From NCBI GenBank assembly GCA_027486655.1, contig JAIXOR010000001.1, positions 165,407-229,406 of the forward strand: a stretch of DNA of 64,000 nt, given 5' to 3'. The notes beneath the pieces are model-generated. The model saw only the letters and a list, made by a program, of their open reading frames with translations. It had not been told where the DNA came from and made no database searches. This stretch comes from Verrucomicrobiaceae bacterium. GTDB lineage: Bacteria > Verrucomicrobiota > Verrucomicrobiia > Verrucomicrobiales > Akkermansiaceae. A program made the position numbers and the translations under genes. Below are positions 51,838 to 61,275 of the stretch, piece by piece (position 1 is the first letter of the stretch; each line of letters starts with the position of its first letter).

Positions 51838-53352
51838 TCAGGCCCGGGTCTTGAAATAGCGGACGGTGGCGGCCACCAGCCCGGGAATGTCGTGGGGCAT
51901 GGCCTCGAATGCCGGGGCGACACCGCGTTTGCGGAGGGTCTCGCTGGTGACCGGGCCGATGCTTCCGGCCACGCAGCCATCCGGCCAGTCGAGCCCGAGC
52001 GCGAAGAAATGGTCCACGGTGGACCCGGAGGTGAAGGTGATCAGATCGGCCCCTTTCTCCGCGAGCGAGGCCTTGGCGCCGGTGGGATCCTCGGTTTCGG
52101 GAACGGTGCGGTAGGCGATGCATTCATCGACGATCGCACCCATGGCGGCGAGGCCGTCGCCGATGACTTCGCGCGATTCCTCCGCCTTGACCCAGAGCAT
52201 GGTGAGGTTTTCCACGGACTCTTTTTTGAAAGCATCAAGCAGCCCCTCGGCCACGAACTTTTCCGGAATCAGGTCCACGCCGATCCGGTATTCACGGATC
52301 TTCTTGGCCGTGCCCGCGCCGATGGCGGCGATCCGGGGATTGCCGAGACTGCGTGCGTCCTCGAAGACCGCAAAGAAGGCATCGAAGAATTTTTCCACTC
52401 CGTTGGGGCTGGTGAAGACGATCCAGTCGTATTCGTGGGCATGCGTGACCATCTCGGCAAAGCCAAGCTTGTCCTCGGGATGCTCGATCCGGATGGTGGG
52501 CAGCTCGATCACTTCCGCGCCCAGCTCGCCCAGTGCCTTGCTCAGTTCGCCCGCCTGCTCGCGGGTGCGGGTGACGACGATGCGCTTGCCGAAGAGCGGG
52601 CGCTTTTCGAACCAGTTGATCTTGTCGCGTTCCTTCACCACATCGCCGATCACGGCCACGGCAGGGGAGCCGATCTTTTCCTTTTCCACGATCTCCGCGA
52701 TGGTCGCGAGGGTGCCGGTGGCGGTGCGCTGGGATCCGGTGGTGGCCCACTGGGTGATGGCCATCGGAGTGTCCGGTGAAGCGCCGTGTTCGATGAACGA
52801 GCCGGTGATCTCGCGCAGCCTGCCCACGCCCATCACGAACACCTTGGTGCCGGGTGCCTTGGCGAGCTGGGCGTAGTCGATCGAGCTGTAGCCCTTGGTC
52901 GGGTCTTCGTGGCCCGTGAAAATGGTGAGCTGGGTGTTGTGGTCCCGATGCGTCACCGGGATGCCTGCGTAGGCGGGACCGGCGATGGTCGAGCTGATGC
53001 CCGGCACGATCTCGAATGGCACACCGGCAGCCGCGAGCTCGGCAGCTTCCTCGCCGCCGCGTCCGAAGATCATGGGATCGCCGCCCTTGAGGCGGACCAC
53101 GGTTTTTCCGAGTTTGGATTTCTCAACGATCAGGGCGTTGATCTCATCCTGTGGCATGGTGTGGTCCTTGGCGCGCTTGCCGACGTGGATTTTCTCGCAG
53201 CCGGGCTTGGTCCACTGGAGCAGTTCCGGATTGCTCAGCGCGTCGTAAACCAGGACGTCGGCGCGTTCGATGAGTTCCTTGGCGCGCAAGGTGACGAGGC
53301 CGGTGTCACCGGGGCCGGCGCCGACGAGATGGCAGGTTCCTGGGCGTGTCAT
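51838..53352 (-). CDS. cobA/hemD: Uroporphyrinogen-III methyltransferase/synthase fusion (CobA-HemD)
   Basis: A 504-residue bifunctional protein. The N-terminal half is SUMT/CobA: CHLVGAGPGDTGLVTLRA (SAM site), VRLKGGDPMIFGRGGEEA, FEIVPGISS and FVMGVGRL; it methylates uroporphyrinogen III toward precorrin-2. The C-terminal half is uroporphyrinogen-III synthase HemD: RIVVTRTREQAGELSKAL, DWIVFTSPNGVEKFF and LITFTSGSTVDHFF. It acts after HemC, whose stop overlaps its start (ATGA, start ATG 53352). Such fusions are common in several phyla. Confidence 0.92.
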   Translation of the reverse strand: MTRPGTCHLVGAGPGDTGLVTLRAKELIERADVLVYDALSNPELLQWTKPGCEKIHVGKRAKDHTMPQDEINALIVEKSKLGKTVVRLKGGDPMIFGRGGEEAAELAAAGVPFEIVPGISSTIAGPAYAGIPVTHRDHNTQLTIFTGHEDPTKGYSSIDYAQLAKAPGTKVFVMGVGRLREITGSFIEHGASPDTPMAITQWATTGSQRTATGTLATIAEIVEKEKIGSPAVAVIGDVVKERDKINWFEKRPLFGKRIVVTRTREQAGELSKALGELGAEVIELPTIRIEHPEDKLGFAEMVTHAHEYDWIVFTSPNGVEKFFDAFFAVFEDARSLGNPRIAAIGAGTAKKIREYRIGVDLIPEKFVAEGLLDAFKKESVENLTMLWVKAEESREVIGDGLAAMGAIVDECIAYRTVPETEDPTGAKASLAEKGADLITFTSGSTVDHFFALGLDWPDGCVAGSIGPVTSETLRKRGVAPAFEAMPHDIPGLVAATVRYFKTRA

Positions 53353-54308
53353 TGGAGCGATTGGAAGAGTTCGAGTGCGGTTTGATGGGGGTCGGTCCCG
53401 CTGGCTTCGCCGGATCTTGGGCTGCCTTCGGATTCCGGAAACACGCGGGCCTTGAGGTGAAGCGTGCCGTCTGTGAGAGAGGAGAATACGCCGACAGGCG
53501 TGTGGCAACCCGCGTCGAGCAGCCTGAGGAATTCACGTTCCGCGGTGATCCTCAGCCAGGTGGGTGCATGGCCGATCGATTCGGCGAAAACCCGGGAGCG
53601 CTGGTCGCCTGCGCGGATTTCCAAGCCGACGGCACCCTGTCCCGCAGCCGGGAAGAAGAATTGCTCTGCGAGGCGCGTCACGAAAAGTCCGTCCATGCCA
53701 AGCACCGGTTCGTCCGCCGGATCCACCGGGAGTTCGGGAAGGTATCCGAGCCGCACCAACCCGGCCTCGGCGAGCAAGATGGCGTCGTAGGAATCGGTGG
53801 CGGCCAGCTTTTCCAAACGGGTCGGCACATTGCCGCGCAAGTCGGTCACCTCCACGTCCGGCCGCAAAAACCGAATCTGCCTAGCCCGCCGCACGCTGCT
53901 CGTCCCTACCTTCGCGCCGGGGGGCAGGGCTTCGAGTCCGCCACGGGCGCGGGTGACCAGCACGTCGCGCACCGGCGCACGCTCGAGCACCGCCGCCAGG
54001 GCAAAACGATCCTCCAGAACCGTCGGCAAGTCCTTCAAACTATGGACGGCGATATCGATGCTGCCGTCATCCAATGCGAGTTCCAGCTCTTTGATGAAGA
54101 CCCCTTTGTCAAACACACCCTCGGCTTTTGCCACCTCTGCCAGCGCCACGTCGGTGCGCCGGTCTCCGGTGGTCTTGATGATCTTCCGCCGGATGTCCAG
54201 CGCAGGGAAGGTGCCGGCCAGCGCGGCCTCGGTCGCGTCCGCCTGCACAAGGGCCAACGCGCTTCCGCGGGTGCCGACATGCAGTGGGGCGGGTGCTTCG
54301 TCGCTCAT
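53349..54308 (-). CDS. hemC: Porphobilinogen deaminase (hydroxymethylbilane synthase)
   Basis: A 319-residue enzyme joining four porphobilinogens. Motifs: VGTRGSALALVQA, GDRRTD, GVFIKELE, AVHSLKDLPT, VGTSSVRRARQI, DLRGNVPTRLEKL, and LDAGCHTPVGVF with the Cys that holds the dipyrromethane cofactor. Start ATG 54308 gives the normal N-terminus (SDEAPAPLHVGTRGS). Transcribed with cobA/hemD as a two-gene haem operon. Confidence 0.95.
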   Translation of the reverse strand: MSDEAPAPLHVGTRGSALALVQADATEAALAGTFPALDIRRKIIKTTGDRRTDVALAEVAKAEGVFDKGVFIKELELALDDGSIDIAVHSLKDLPTVLEDRFALAAVLERAPVRDVLVTRARGGLEALPPGAKVGTSSVRRARQIRFLRPDVEVTDLRGNVPTRLEKLAATDSYDAILLAEAGLVRLGYLPELPVDPADEPVLGMDGLFVTRLAEQFFFPAAGQGAVGLEIRAGDQRSRVFAESIGHAPTWLRITAEREFLRLLDAGCHTPVGVFSSLTDGTLHLKARVFPESEGSPRSGEASGTDPHQTALELFQSLQ

Positions 54309-54615
54309 GATGGAGGTGATGGAGTGGGTGTCGCCAGCCCTCAGGGTGGGACGTCGAATCGTTCGGGGGTCTTCAATGGCCCCTCGCCTCGTTTCGCGCA
54401 AGTCCGGGTTGGCGGCCGCGGGCGATATTCGGGAGACATGGCCCGCAGCACCCGGCCGGACGACTCTTCATCGGGGGGAGGCGAAGCGCGTTTTTGCTGC
54501 GTGATTATTCACTTGGCTACGAAGATCACGCAGGCAAACTGGACTCCGTCCAAATCCCCAGACGGACGCGCGGGATGATCGCCCCGCCGTGCTCCGGCTG
54601 AAAACCCAGGCCCCC
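54309..54615. other. Non-coding gap between hemC and the giant CotH gene
   Basis: 307 bp between divergent genes, so it should hold two promoters. I see no strong -35/-10 pair. A dyad GCGTGAT...ATCACGC with 7-bp arms lies at about 54498-54531, near TTGCTG and TACGAA. No open frame here looks real. Confidence 0.4.
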
Positions 54616-57600
54616 ATGATGTTCTCGAATCCCCTACGGGCGATCTTCGCTTGTTTCTCCATCGCCGCCAGCGCGCTGCCATTCGCCCGCGGGCAGACGG
54701 TGGTGAGCGATTCGTTCGAGAGCGGCGTGTTTTCCTATTCGTGGAACTCCACGGCGGCCACCACCATCCAATCGCCCGGAGGCGCGGCCGGTTCTCTCCG
54801 ATTCGCCCAGATCGCCGCGAACACGACATCCCGGCTCGCATCCCGCTTCGATGCGGTGCAATCGGGTGGAAGCACGAATTTCACCATCGAGGCCGACCTC
54901 CGCCTTCAAAGCTCGGCCACCCGGCAGTTCCAGCTTCAGGTCTCGACCTCATCCGCCTCGGTGGCGACCAACGCCGCAGCCATCAACCTGCGTTACCAAT
55001 CCGGGACTTGGTCCGCCTATGACGGCACCACCTGGCAGGTGCTTTCCGGACTCAATGCGGTCACGCCCGGATCCTGGTTCCGCATGAGGCTCACCGGCCG
55101 CGATTGGGCCTCCAGTTCCGCTCGCTATGATCTCGAAATCTCATCGCCGGGCGGAACCACCTACACCAGCGCGATATCCGGCATCCAGGTCTTCCACAAC
55201 TCGGGCTCGAACTCCTACTCGCTGCCCGCCCGCTACTTTGTGTTCACCAGCGAGTTCGACACCAATCCGGGGTTCTCCGTGGACAACGTCCTCGCGGTCG
55301 TCGGGGCTCCTCATGCGTCGTCTCCGTCTCCGGTCCTTCTCGCCGGCATGACCACCACCACCCAGTCCGGCCCGGGTGATGCCGCCGCCGCCATCGACAA
55401 CAATCCCGCCACCCTGGCGGAAACCACCAACGCACCCGGGAGCTTCTGGGAAATGGAACTCAACCGCTCGATGCCCCTCACCCGCATCCAGCTGCTCGCC
55501 CCGGCCGGTGCATCGTATGCGAACCTGCTCAACGGGCTGATCCTCGAGGTCCAGGACCTCCGGGACCAAGTGGTGTTTTCCCAAACCATCTCGGGTGCCG
55601 TCAATGGCGGGTTGTGGACCGTCGACCTGCAGCCCGCCATCCGCGGGCGCATCATCCGGATCAAACTCCCCCCCTCCGGCTTGAATGGCGGGGGCGATCA
55701 GCGCGTGGCCGTTGCCGAAGCCAGGATCTTTTCTCCGGTCTATCAGACCAGTGGGATCAACTACGCCCTCAACACCCCTTCCTATATGGTCCGCCTTCAG
55801 GATGCGCTGCCCCCCGCGTCCTATGCGAATGATGGAAACACCACCACCATCATGCAGACCACCGACAAGACCGTGGATGCCTATTGGGAGACCGACCTCG
55901 GTGCGGAGCGCGCACTCCATCACGTGCGGGTCACCGGGGTCGAGGGCAGCCTCGAACAATACCGGCTCTCGCGGGCCACCCTCCGCCTGTTCGATGAGGA
56001 TCACAACACGGTCTTCTCACAGCGGTTGAGCGGCTCCAGCCCGGTCTTCGATGTGATCCTTCCAGGTCCCGTCGCCGCGCGTTACGTGCGGATCGGATTC
56101 GAAAACAAAATCCGCTCATCGCCGACCAATGCCATCGAGTGGTTTCTCAAGATCCGCGAGGTGGAAGCCTACGGCCGCCCCCTCGATCAAACCGGCATCC
56201 GATCCTTCTCCGCGAGTTCCACCCAGGTCTCGCCCGGTCAAGCCGTCCAGCTTTCCTGGTGGGTCGATGGACTCAACGAGCTGTCACTGCACCCCGGTAT
56301 CGGCTCTGTGGGAGCATCCACGCTGGCCGATGGCTCGGGTGTTGTGACCGTGACGCCATCCGCTCCCACCCGCTACATGCTCGTGGGCAAGTCAGGGACA
56401 GCCACCTTTGTCCGATATCTAACAGTCAATACCGGCGGCCAGCCCTTGCCGCCCCGCATCAGCGAGTTTTCGGCATCCAACCGCCTTGCCCTGCGCGATG
56501 GATTCAACGAAGCGCCGGATTGGATCGAGATCCACAATCCGAACGCCTCCGCCATGGATATCTCCGGTTATTGCCTGAGCGATGACCCCGCGCTGCCGGC
56601 GAAATGGGCCTTTCCCGGCGGAACCATCATCCCCGGACACGGCCACCTCGTCGTCTGCGCCTCCGGGCGCTCGCTCGCCAGCACGGATGCCCGTGGCTTC
56701 CTGCACGCAACGTTCAGCTTGTCCGCTACCGGCGAAACCCTCCGCCTGTCCACGGTCGGCGGTGCCAGCCTGCTGGATTCCGTCACCTTCACCGCACAGG
56801 ACGAGGATCTATCCTATGGCCGCACGGTCGATGACGGGTGGACCTTCATGGAGCCCTCCCCGGGGCAACCCAATCTCAATCCCTCCTTCGCCGGTTGGCT
56901 GCTTCCACCGGTCTTCAGCGAAACGCGTGGCCTGAGGACCGCTCCGTTCACGCTGGTCCTCGTCAATCCCAACCCGGACTCCCAACTCTACTACTCTCTG
57001 GATGGTTCGGAACCCTCCACTCCCTACGTGGCACCACTCTCGATCACCGCTTCGCGCTCGGTCCGCGCCACCGTGCGCCGCAGTGGCTACCATACCCCAC
57101 GCACCGTCACCCACTCGTTCCTGTTTCCCTCCCAGGTTCCCTCTGCTTCCGGCATGAATGCGACCTATGCCTCGGGCGTGTATCTCACACGCCAGAATCA
57201 GGGATTTCAGGACCTGCCCACTGTCTCGCTTTCCGTCCCCGAGCTGCCCGATGACTACGTGGAAACCGAAGGCTCGGCCGAGTTTTTCCTGCCTGGATCC
57301 CCCACTCCCGTCCAGGTGAACTGCGGCATGGAACGCTTCGGCGGCGCATGGACCGAGTTTGCCAAAAAAAGCTACAAACTCAACTTCAGCGCCGAATACG
57401 GAGCCCGCAAGCTTGAGGCTCCGCTGTTCAATGGATTCGACCGCGGCATCCCGGTCAAGGAGGTCTTCGACTCACTCGAACTTCGCGCCGGCAACCATGA
57501 CATGGTCGCCCGCGGGTTTTACATGGGAGGGCGTTTCATCGAGGATACCACCCTGGAAATGGGCAGCCTCAATCCCCATGGACGCTTTGTCCATGTCTTC

Positions 57601-60600
57601 GTCAACGGGAGCTACTGGGGAATGTATGACATGCGCGAACGAATGGTGGACGCATTCCTCGCCGAATACCTCGGCGGCAGCAAAGAGGACTACGTGGTCG
57701 TCCGCGGAAATGACAACGTCGGCACCACCACGTTCATCCCGGGGACCCCGGAACCTCCTAACAGGGAGTTATGGGAAAGTGTACGCGCCAACCGCTCGTC
57801 CTACATGGCCTTGAAGGATTCGCTGGATGTTTCCCATCTCATCGACTTCATGCTCGTCTGGTTTTACGGGAACAACGAGAACGAATACCGCTGCGCCGGC
57901 CCCATCGTCCCCGGTAGCGGATTCAAGTTCTGGCTCGCGGACTCCGATGGCTACCTCTACTCGCCGAACGTCGCTTCAGCCCTCACCGTCAATCGCACCG
58001 ACAACGGCGGCCCCGGAAGCATTTTCTCCTCGCTGGCCGCAGAGGGTCATCCGGATTTCAAAACCCTGCTCGCCGACCGGATCCAGAAGCACTTTTTCAA
58101 CAACGGTGCCCTCACTCCCGCCAGGAACCTCGCTCGGCTCAACGCACGCATGACCGAAGTCCAGAACGCGATGGTCTCCGAGTGCGCCCGCTGGGGATAC
58201 CGCACTCCGGAAAACTGGGCGAGTGCCGCGGACTCGATCCGCACCGGACTTTTCCCCCAGCGGACTGCGAACCTCCTCGGTTACCTGCGCGCCCGCGGGC
58301 TCTTTCCCGCCATCGATGCTCCCGTCCTCGCCCAACATGGCGGCAGCGTCACCCAAGGCTATCCTCTCACGTTCAGCCCCATCACCGGCACGGTCTATTT
58401 CACGCTCGATGGCTCCGACCCGCGCCTTCCAGGTGGCGGGATTTCCTCCAATGCGCTCACCTGGTCCAGCACCTCCCAACAACTGGTCGGCTCCGCATCC
58501 ACCTGGAAATACTGGGACCTGGGATCCTTGCCCGCCGCAAACTGGCACACCTCCGCATACAACGACGCAGCCTGGGCCTCCGGCACCGCTCCCTTCGGCT
58601 ATGGCGATCCCGGAATCGCCACCACGGTGTCCTTCGGGTCGAACTCGAACAACAAACATCCGACAACCTATTTCAGAAAGTCCTTCCAGGTCACCAATCC
58701 GTCCCAGTTCAGCCAACTCACGCTCGGACTCGTCCGTGATGACGGCGCCGTGATCTATCTGAATGGCGTCGAGATCGCACGCAGCAACATGCCCGCCGGA
58801 ACGGTCGGCTACAGCACCACCGCAAGCACCGCCGTCGGTGGTGCGGATGAAACCAACACTTTCACCTTCTCCATTCCCGCCAACGCGCTTGTGCTTGGCT
58901 CCAACGTCATCGCCGTGGAACTCCACCAACACGGAACCGCCGGCAGCATCAACAGCACGGACCTGCGCTTCGATCTCTCTCTCACCGGCTCCGCATCGGG
59001 TTCCGCCGCGATCATCAACTCGAACACCCGCGTCATGGCCCGCGTGTTCGATGGCTCCACGTGGAGCGCCCTCACCGATGCCACCTTCCGCGTCGCCTAC
59101 CCGCTCACCGCTAACGGAACCTACCTGCTCAACTCATGGAGCCCCTCGGCCGCAGCCGGCACCTATCCGCCACACATGACGTTCTATCAGAACGCAAGCG
59201 CCATTCCCGATCCGCCGCTCGCCTCGCCGATGGAAAACCCGTGGACCCTTCCCTACGACCGCAGCACCCGCAGCCGCGTCAACGGGTTGGGCATGGATGG
59301 ATTCTCGTTCGTCAACACCAGCAACCCGCAGGCCGAGACGGGATCCGGCTTCATGGGATCCGCCGTCCTCGCCCTCAACACCGGTGGTGCCCAGGACATC
59401 CGCGTCACATGGACCGGAGGAACGGTCGTGTCCAACAGCGCGGACTACGCCATCCGGCTGCAATACCGGGTCGGCGACTCCGGTGACTTCACCGATGTCA
59501 CCAACCTGGGAGCCCCCGTCGAATATCTCCGCAACGCGCTCGCCGGACACTCGCAGACCATCGGTCCGGTCACGCTGCCGGCCGATGCCAACGACAAACC
59601 CCTCGTCCAACTCCGCTGGAAATACCACTACCGCTCCGGCTCCGGTTCCCGCCCGCAACTCCGGGTCGACAATATCCAGGTGAGCGCTGGAAATCCCGCA
59701 CCCGTCAGCGTCGCCGTCGTTTCCTCTCCCCCCGCCGCCCAGGCCGGCCGCACGCTCCCTCCGGTCATCGTCCACGCCCACGCCGCCAATGGAGCCCTCG
59801 CCACCGGTTACAACGGGGTGATCCAGCTCTACCTTCAGGGCTCAAGCACCGCCCTCGGCGGCAGCACCTCGCGCCCCGCCATCAACGGCATCGCGGTCTT
59901 TGACGATCTCGTGATCCCCGAACCGGGCGTTTTCACCTTTGCGGCTTCTTCCACTCCGCTTCTCTCAGGCGAGGCCGACAACACCACACGGGTGCTCGGC
60001 CCCGTGGCGGAAATCGTGCCCGCGTTCATTCAGGGGCTCGGGCCCGTGAACGACCAGCGCGTGCCCTTCGCCGCCCGCATCCGCATCAACGGCCTGCTCC
60101 CCGGCGCCACCTATCGTTTCGCCAACCGCATGGTGACCGCGGCCGACTCCCCTTCCAGCGATGGCGCGGGAAATATGATCTTCTCCCGCCCCGCAGGCTC
60201 ATCCTTCGTCCGCAGTCTCGCCGAGCCCGCATTCACACCCGCCGATCTTGATGCCGGGCACGGCCAGTTCACCTCCGATGCATCGGGCAGCTTCAGCGGA
60301 TGGTTTCTAACCGAACCGACCGGTAACCCACGCTTCGCCCCCGGTTCCACACTCTATCCGCTTCTTCTGCTCAACGACGGCGAGGGTGGTTCCACGGTCT
60401 TCCATTCGCTGCGGATCGACGCGCCCGTCCAGGCCATCGCCTTCGGCGGCTCACCCGGCCAAGGCTCCGCCGTCCATGGCGAAGCCACCGCGCCGCCAGG
60501 CTCGTTTGTCCTGCTCTACGAGGATCCGGCTGGTGCCTCACGCCCGCTCGCCGCCACACCGGTTGAGGCCATCGGTTTTGCCACGGACGCGTCCTACGCC

Positions 60601-61230
60601 CCATTCTATCGCAGCCATGTCGCCGGCAGGAACGGCCGCTGGGGCTGCATCCTCCCAAATGGCCTCACCTCGGGAGCCCGCCGCATCGAACTGCGCGACC
60701 GCACCACGGGTGGCCTTCTCCACTTTTTCCAGTCCGATCCACACCCGCTCACCTCCCATCTGACAAGGGGTGCCAATTCCGTAGGCATCCGCGTGCCGGC
60801 CGCGGGAGAAAACGGCTTCGCCCTCTGGCAGGCCAGAAACTTCGATCTCGACTCGATCCTCGGCAGCAGCCTCGCCGCACCTTCCGGACAGCCCGCCTCC
60901 GATGGCGTTCCCAATCTGCTGAAATACGCCTTCGGAATCGCACCGGGGGATGTCTCACGGCTGCGCCTTCCGTCCACCTCGATCGTTTCGCCGCTCGGCC
61001 AACCGCTGCTGCGTTTCCAATACCGCCGCCTCACCGCACCGGATGCGCCGGTCTATCAGATCCTCGTTTCCTCGAATCTATCCGATTGGTCTTCCGCGGA
61101 ATCAGCCCTGCTTCCCGCTGTCGATGTGACCCCGGATCCCGACGGACTCACGGAAACCGTTACCCGCCATCTCCCGCTCCAACCTTCCCAAACACCACGC
61201 TGGCTCAAGCTCCAGGTGGTCCAACCCTGA
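54616..61230 (+). CDS. Giant secreted CotH kinase-like, lamin-tail multidomain protein
   Basis: A 2,204-residue exported protein with signal peptide (MMFSNPLRAIFACFSIAASALPFARG). In order: a lectin-like beta domain (30-230); two discoidin/F5-8C-like parts (about 245-380 and 390-530); a lamin-tail domain (RISEFSASNRL... DWIEIHNP, 614-740); a chitobiase-like C domain (YSLDGSEPST, about 795); and a CotH kinase domain (865-1180: KKSYKLNF, VFVNGSYWGMYDMRERMVD, FWLADSD). CotH kinases phosphorylate extracellular proteins. A second chitobiase-like stretch (VYFTLDGSDP, 1255), jelly-roll-like parts and a C-terminal DGVPNLLKYAFGI segment common in Verrucomicrobia follow. No PEP-CTERM or anchor is seen, so it may be released or non-covalently attached. 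ATG 54616 chosen over ATG 54589 for the signal peptide. Confidence 0.85.
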   Translation: MMFSNPLRAIFACFSIAASALPFARGQTVVSDSFESGVFSYSWNSTAATTIQSPGGAAGSLRFAQIAANTTSRLASRFDAVQSGGSTNFTIEADLRLQSSATRQFQLQVSTSSASVATNAAAINLRYQSGTWSAYDGTTWQVLSGLNAVTPGSWFRMRLTGRDWASSSARYDLEISSPGGTTYTSAISGIQVFHNSGSNSYSLPARYFVFTSEFDTNPGFSVDNVLAVVGAPHASSPSPVLLAGMTTTTQSGPGDAAAAIDNNPATLAETTNAPGSFWEMELNRSMPLTRIQLLAPAGASYANLLNGLILEVQDLRDQVVFSQTISGAVNGGLWTVDLQPAIRGRIIRIKLPPSGLNGGGDQRVAVAEARIFSPVYQTSGINYALNTPSYMVRLQDALPPASYANDGNTTTIMQTTDKTVDAYWETDLGAERALHHVRVTGVEGSLEQYRLSRATLRLFDEDHNTVFSQRLSGSSPVFDVILPGPVAARYVRIGFENKIRSSPTNAIEWFLKIREVEAYGRPLDQTGIRSFSASSTQVSPGQAVQLSWWVDGLNELSLHPGIGSVGASTLADGSGVVTVTPSAPTRYMLVGKSGTATFVRYLTVNTGGQPLPPRISEFSASNRLALRDGFNEAPDWIEIHNPNASAMDISGYCLSDDPALPAKWAFPGGTIIPGHGHLVVCASGRSLASTDARGFLHATFSLSATGETLRLSTVGGASLLDSVTFTAQDEDLSYGRTVDDGWTFMEPSPGQPNLNPSFAGWLLPPVFSETRGLRTAPFTLVLVNPNPDSQLYYSLDGSEPSTPYVAPLSITASRSVRATVRRSGYHTPRTVTHSFLFPSQVPSASGMNATYASGVYLTRQNQGFQDLPTVSLSVPELPDDYVETEGSAEFFLPGSPTPVQVNCGMERFGGAWTEFAKKSYKLNFSAEYGARKLEAPLFNGFDRGIPVKEVFDSLELRAGNHDMVARGFYMGGRFIEDTTLEMGSLNPHGRFVHVFVNGSYWGMYDMRERMVDAFLAEYLGGSKEDYVVVRGNDNVGTTTFIPGTPEPPNRELWESVRANRSSYMALKDSLDVSHLIDFMLVWFYGNNENEYRCAGPIVPGSGFKFWLADSDGYLYSPNVASALTVNRTDNGGPGSIFSSLAAEGHPDFKTLLADRIQKHFFNNGALTPARNLARLNARMTEVQNAMVSECARWGYRTPENWASAADSIRTGLFPQRTANLLGYLRARGLFPAIDAPVLAQHGGSVTQGYPLTFSPITGTVYFTLDGSDPRLPGGGISSNALTWSSTSQQLVGSASTWKYWDLGSLPAANWHTSAYNDAAWASGTAPFGYGDPGIATTVSFGSNSNNKHPTTYFRKSFQVTNPSQFSQLTLGLVRDDGAVIYLNGVEIARSNMPAGTVGYSTTASTAVGGADETNTFTFSIPANALVLGSNVIAVELHQHGTAGSINSTDLRFDLSLTGSASGSAAIINSNTRVMARVFDGSTWSALTDATFRVAYPLTANGTYLLNSWSPSAAAGTYPPHMTFYQNASAIPDPPLASPMENPWTLPYDRSTRSRVNGLGMDGFSFVNTSNPQAETGSGFMGSAVLALNTGGAQDIRVTWTGGTVVSNSADYAIRLQYRVGDSGDFTDVTNLGAPVEYLRNALAGHSQTIGPVTLPADANDKPLVQLRWKYHYRSGSGSRPQLRVDNIQVSAGNPAPVSVAVVSSPPAAQAGRTLPPVIVHAHAANGALATGYNGVIQLYLQGSSTALGGSTSRPAINGIAVFDDLVIPEPGVFTFAASSTPLLSGEADNTTRVLGPVAEIVPAFIQGLGPVNDQRVPFAARIRINGLLPGATYRFANRMVTAADSPSSDGAGNMIFSRPAGSSFVRSLAEPAFTPADLDAGHGQFTSDASGSFSGWFLTEPTGNPRFAPGSTLYPLLLLNDGEGGSTVFHSLRIDAPVQAIAFGGSPGQGSAVHGEATAPPGSFVLLYEDPAGASRPLAATPVEAIGFATDASYAPFYRSHVAGRNGRWGCILPNGLTSGARRIELRDRTTGGLLHFFQSDPHPLTSHLTRGANSVGIRVPAAGENGFALWQARNFDLDSILGSSLAAPSGQPASDGVPNLLKYAFGIAPGDVSRLRLPSTSIVSPLGQPLLRFQYRRLTAPDAPVYQILVSSNLSDWSSAESALLPAVDVTPDPDGLTETVTRHLPLQPSQTPRWLKLQVVQP

Positions 61231-61260
61231 GGATCCCCCCGGAAGGAAACCCAATCCGGA

Positions 61261-61275
61261 TTCCGCTCAGCGGAA
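61261..61275. repeat. Palindrome between two convergent genes
   Basis: TTCCGCTCAGCGGAA, a perfect 15-bp palindrome covering the stop codon of the minus-strand endonuclease/exonuclease/phosphatase gene and 31 bp after the giant gene's stop. A bidirectional 3' structure is possible, but it lacks a T-run. Confidence 0.45.

Noticed and set aside
51826..52779. Plus-strand frame within the cobA/hemD gene
   Set aside because: Antisense to motif-rich CobA-HemD; Gly/His/Phe composition typical of shadows.
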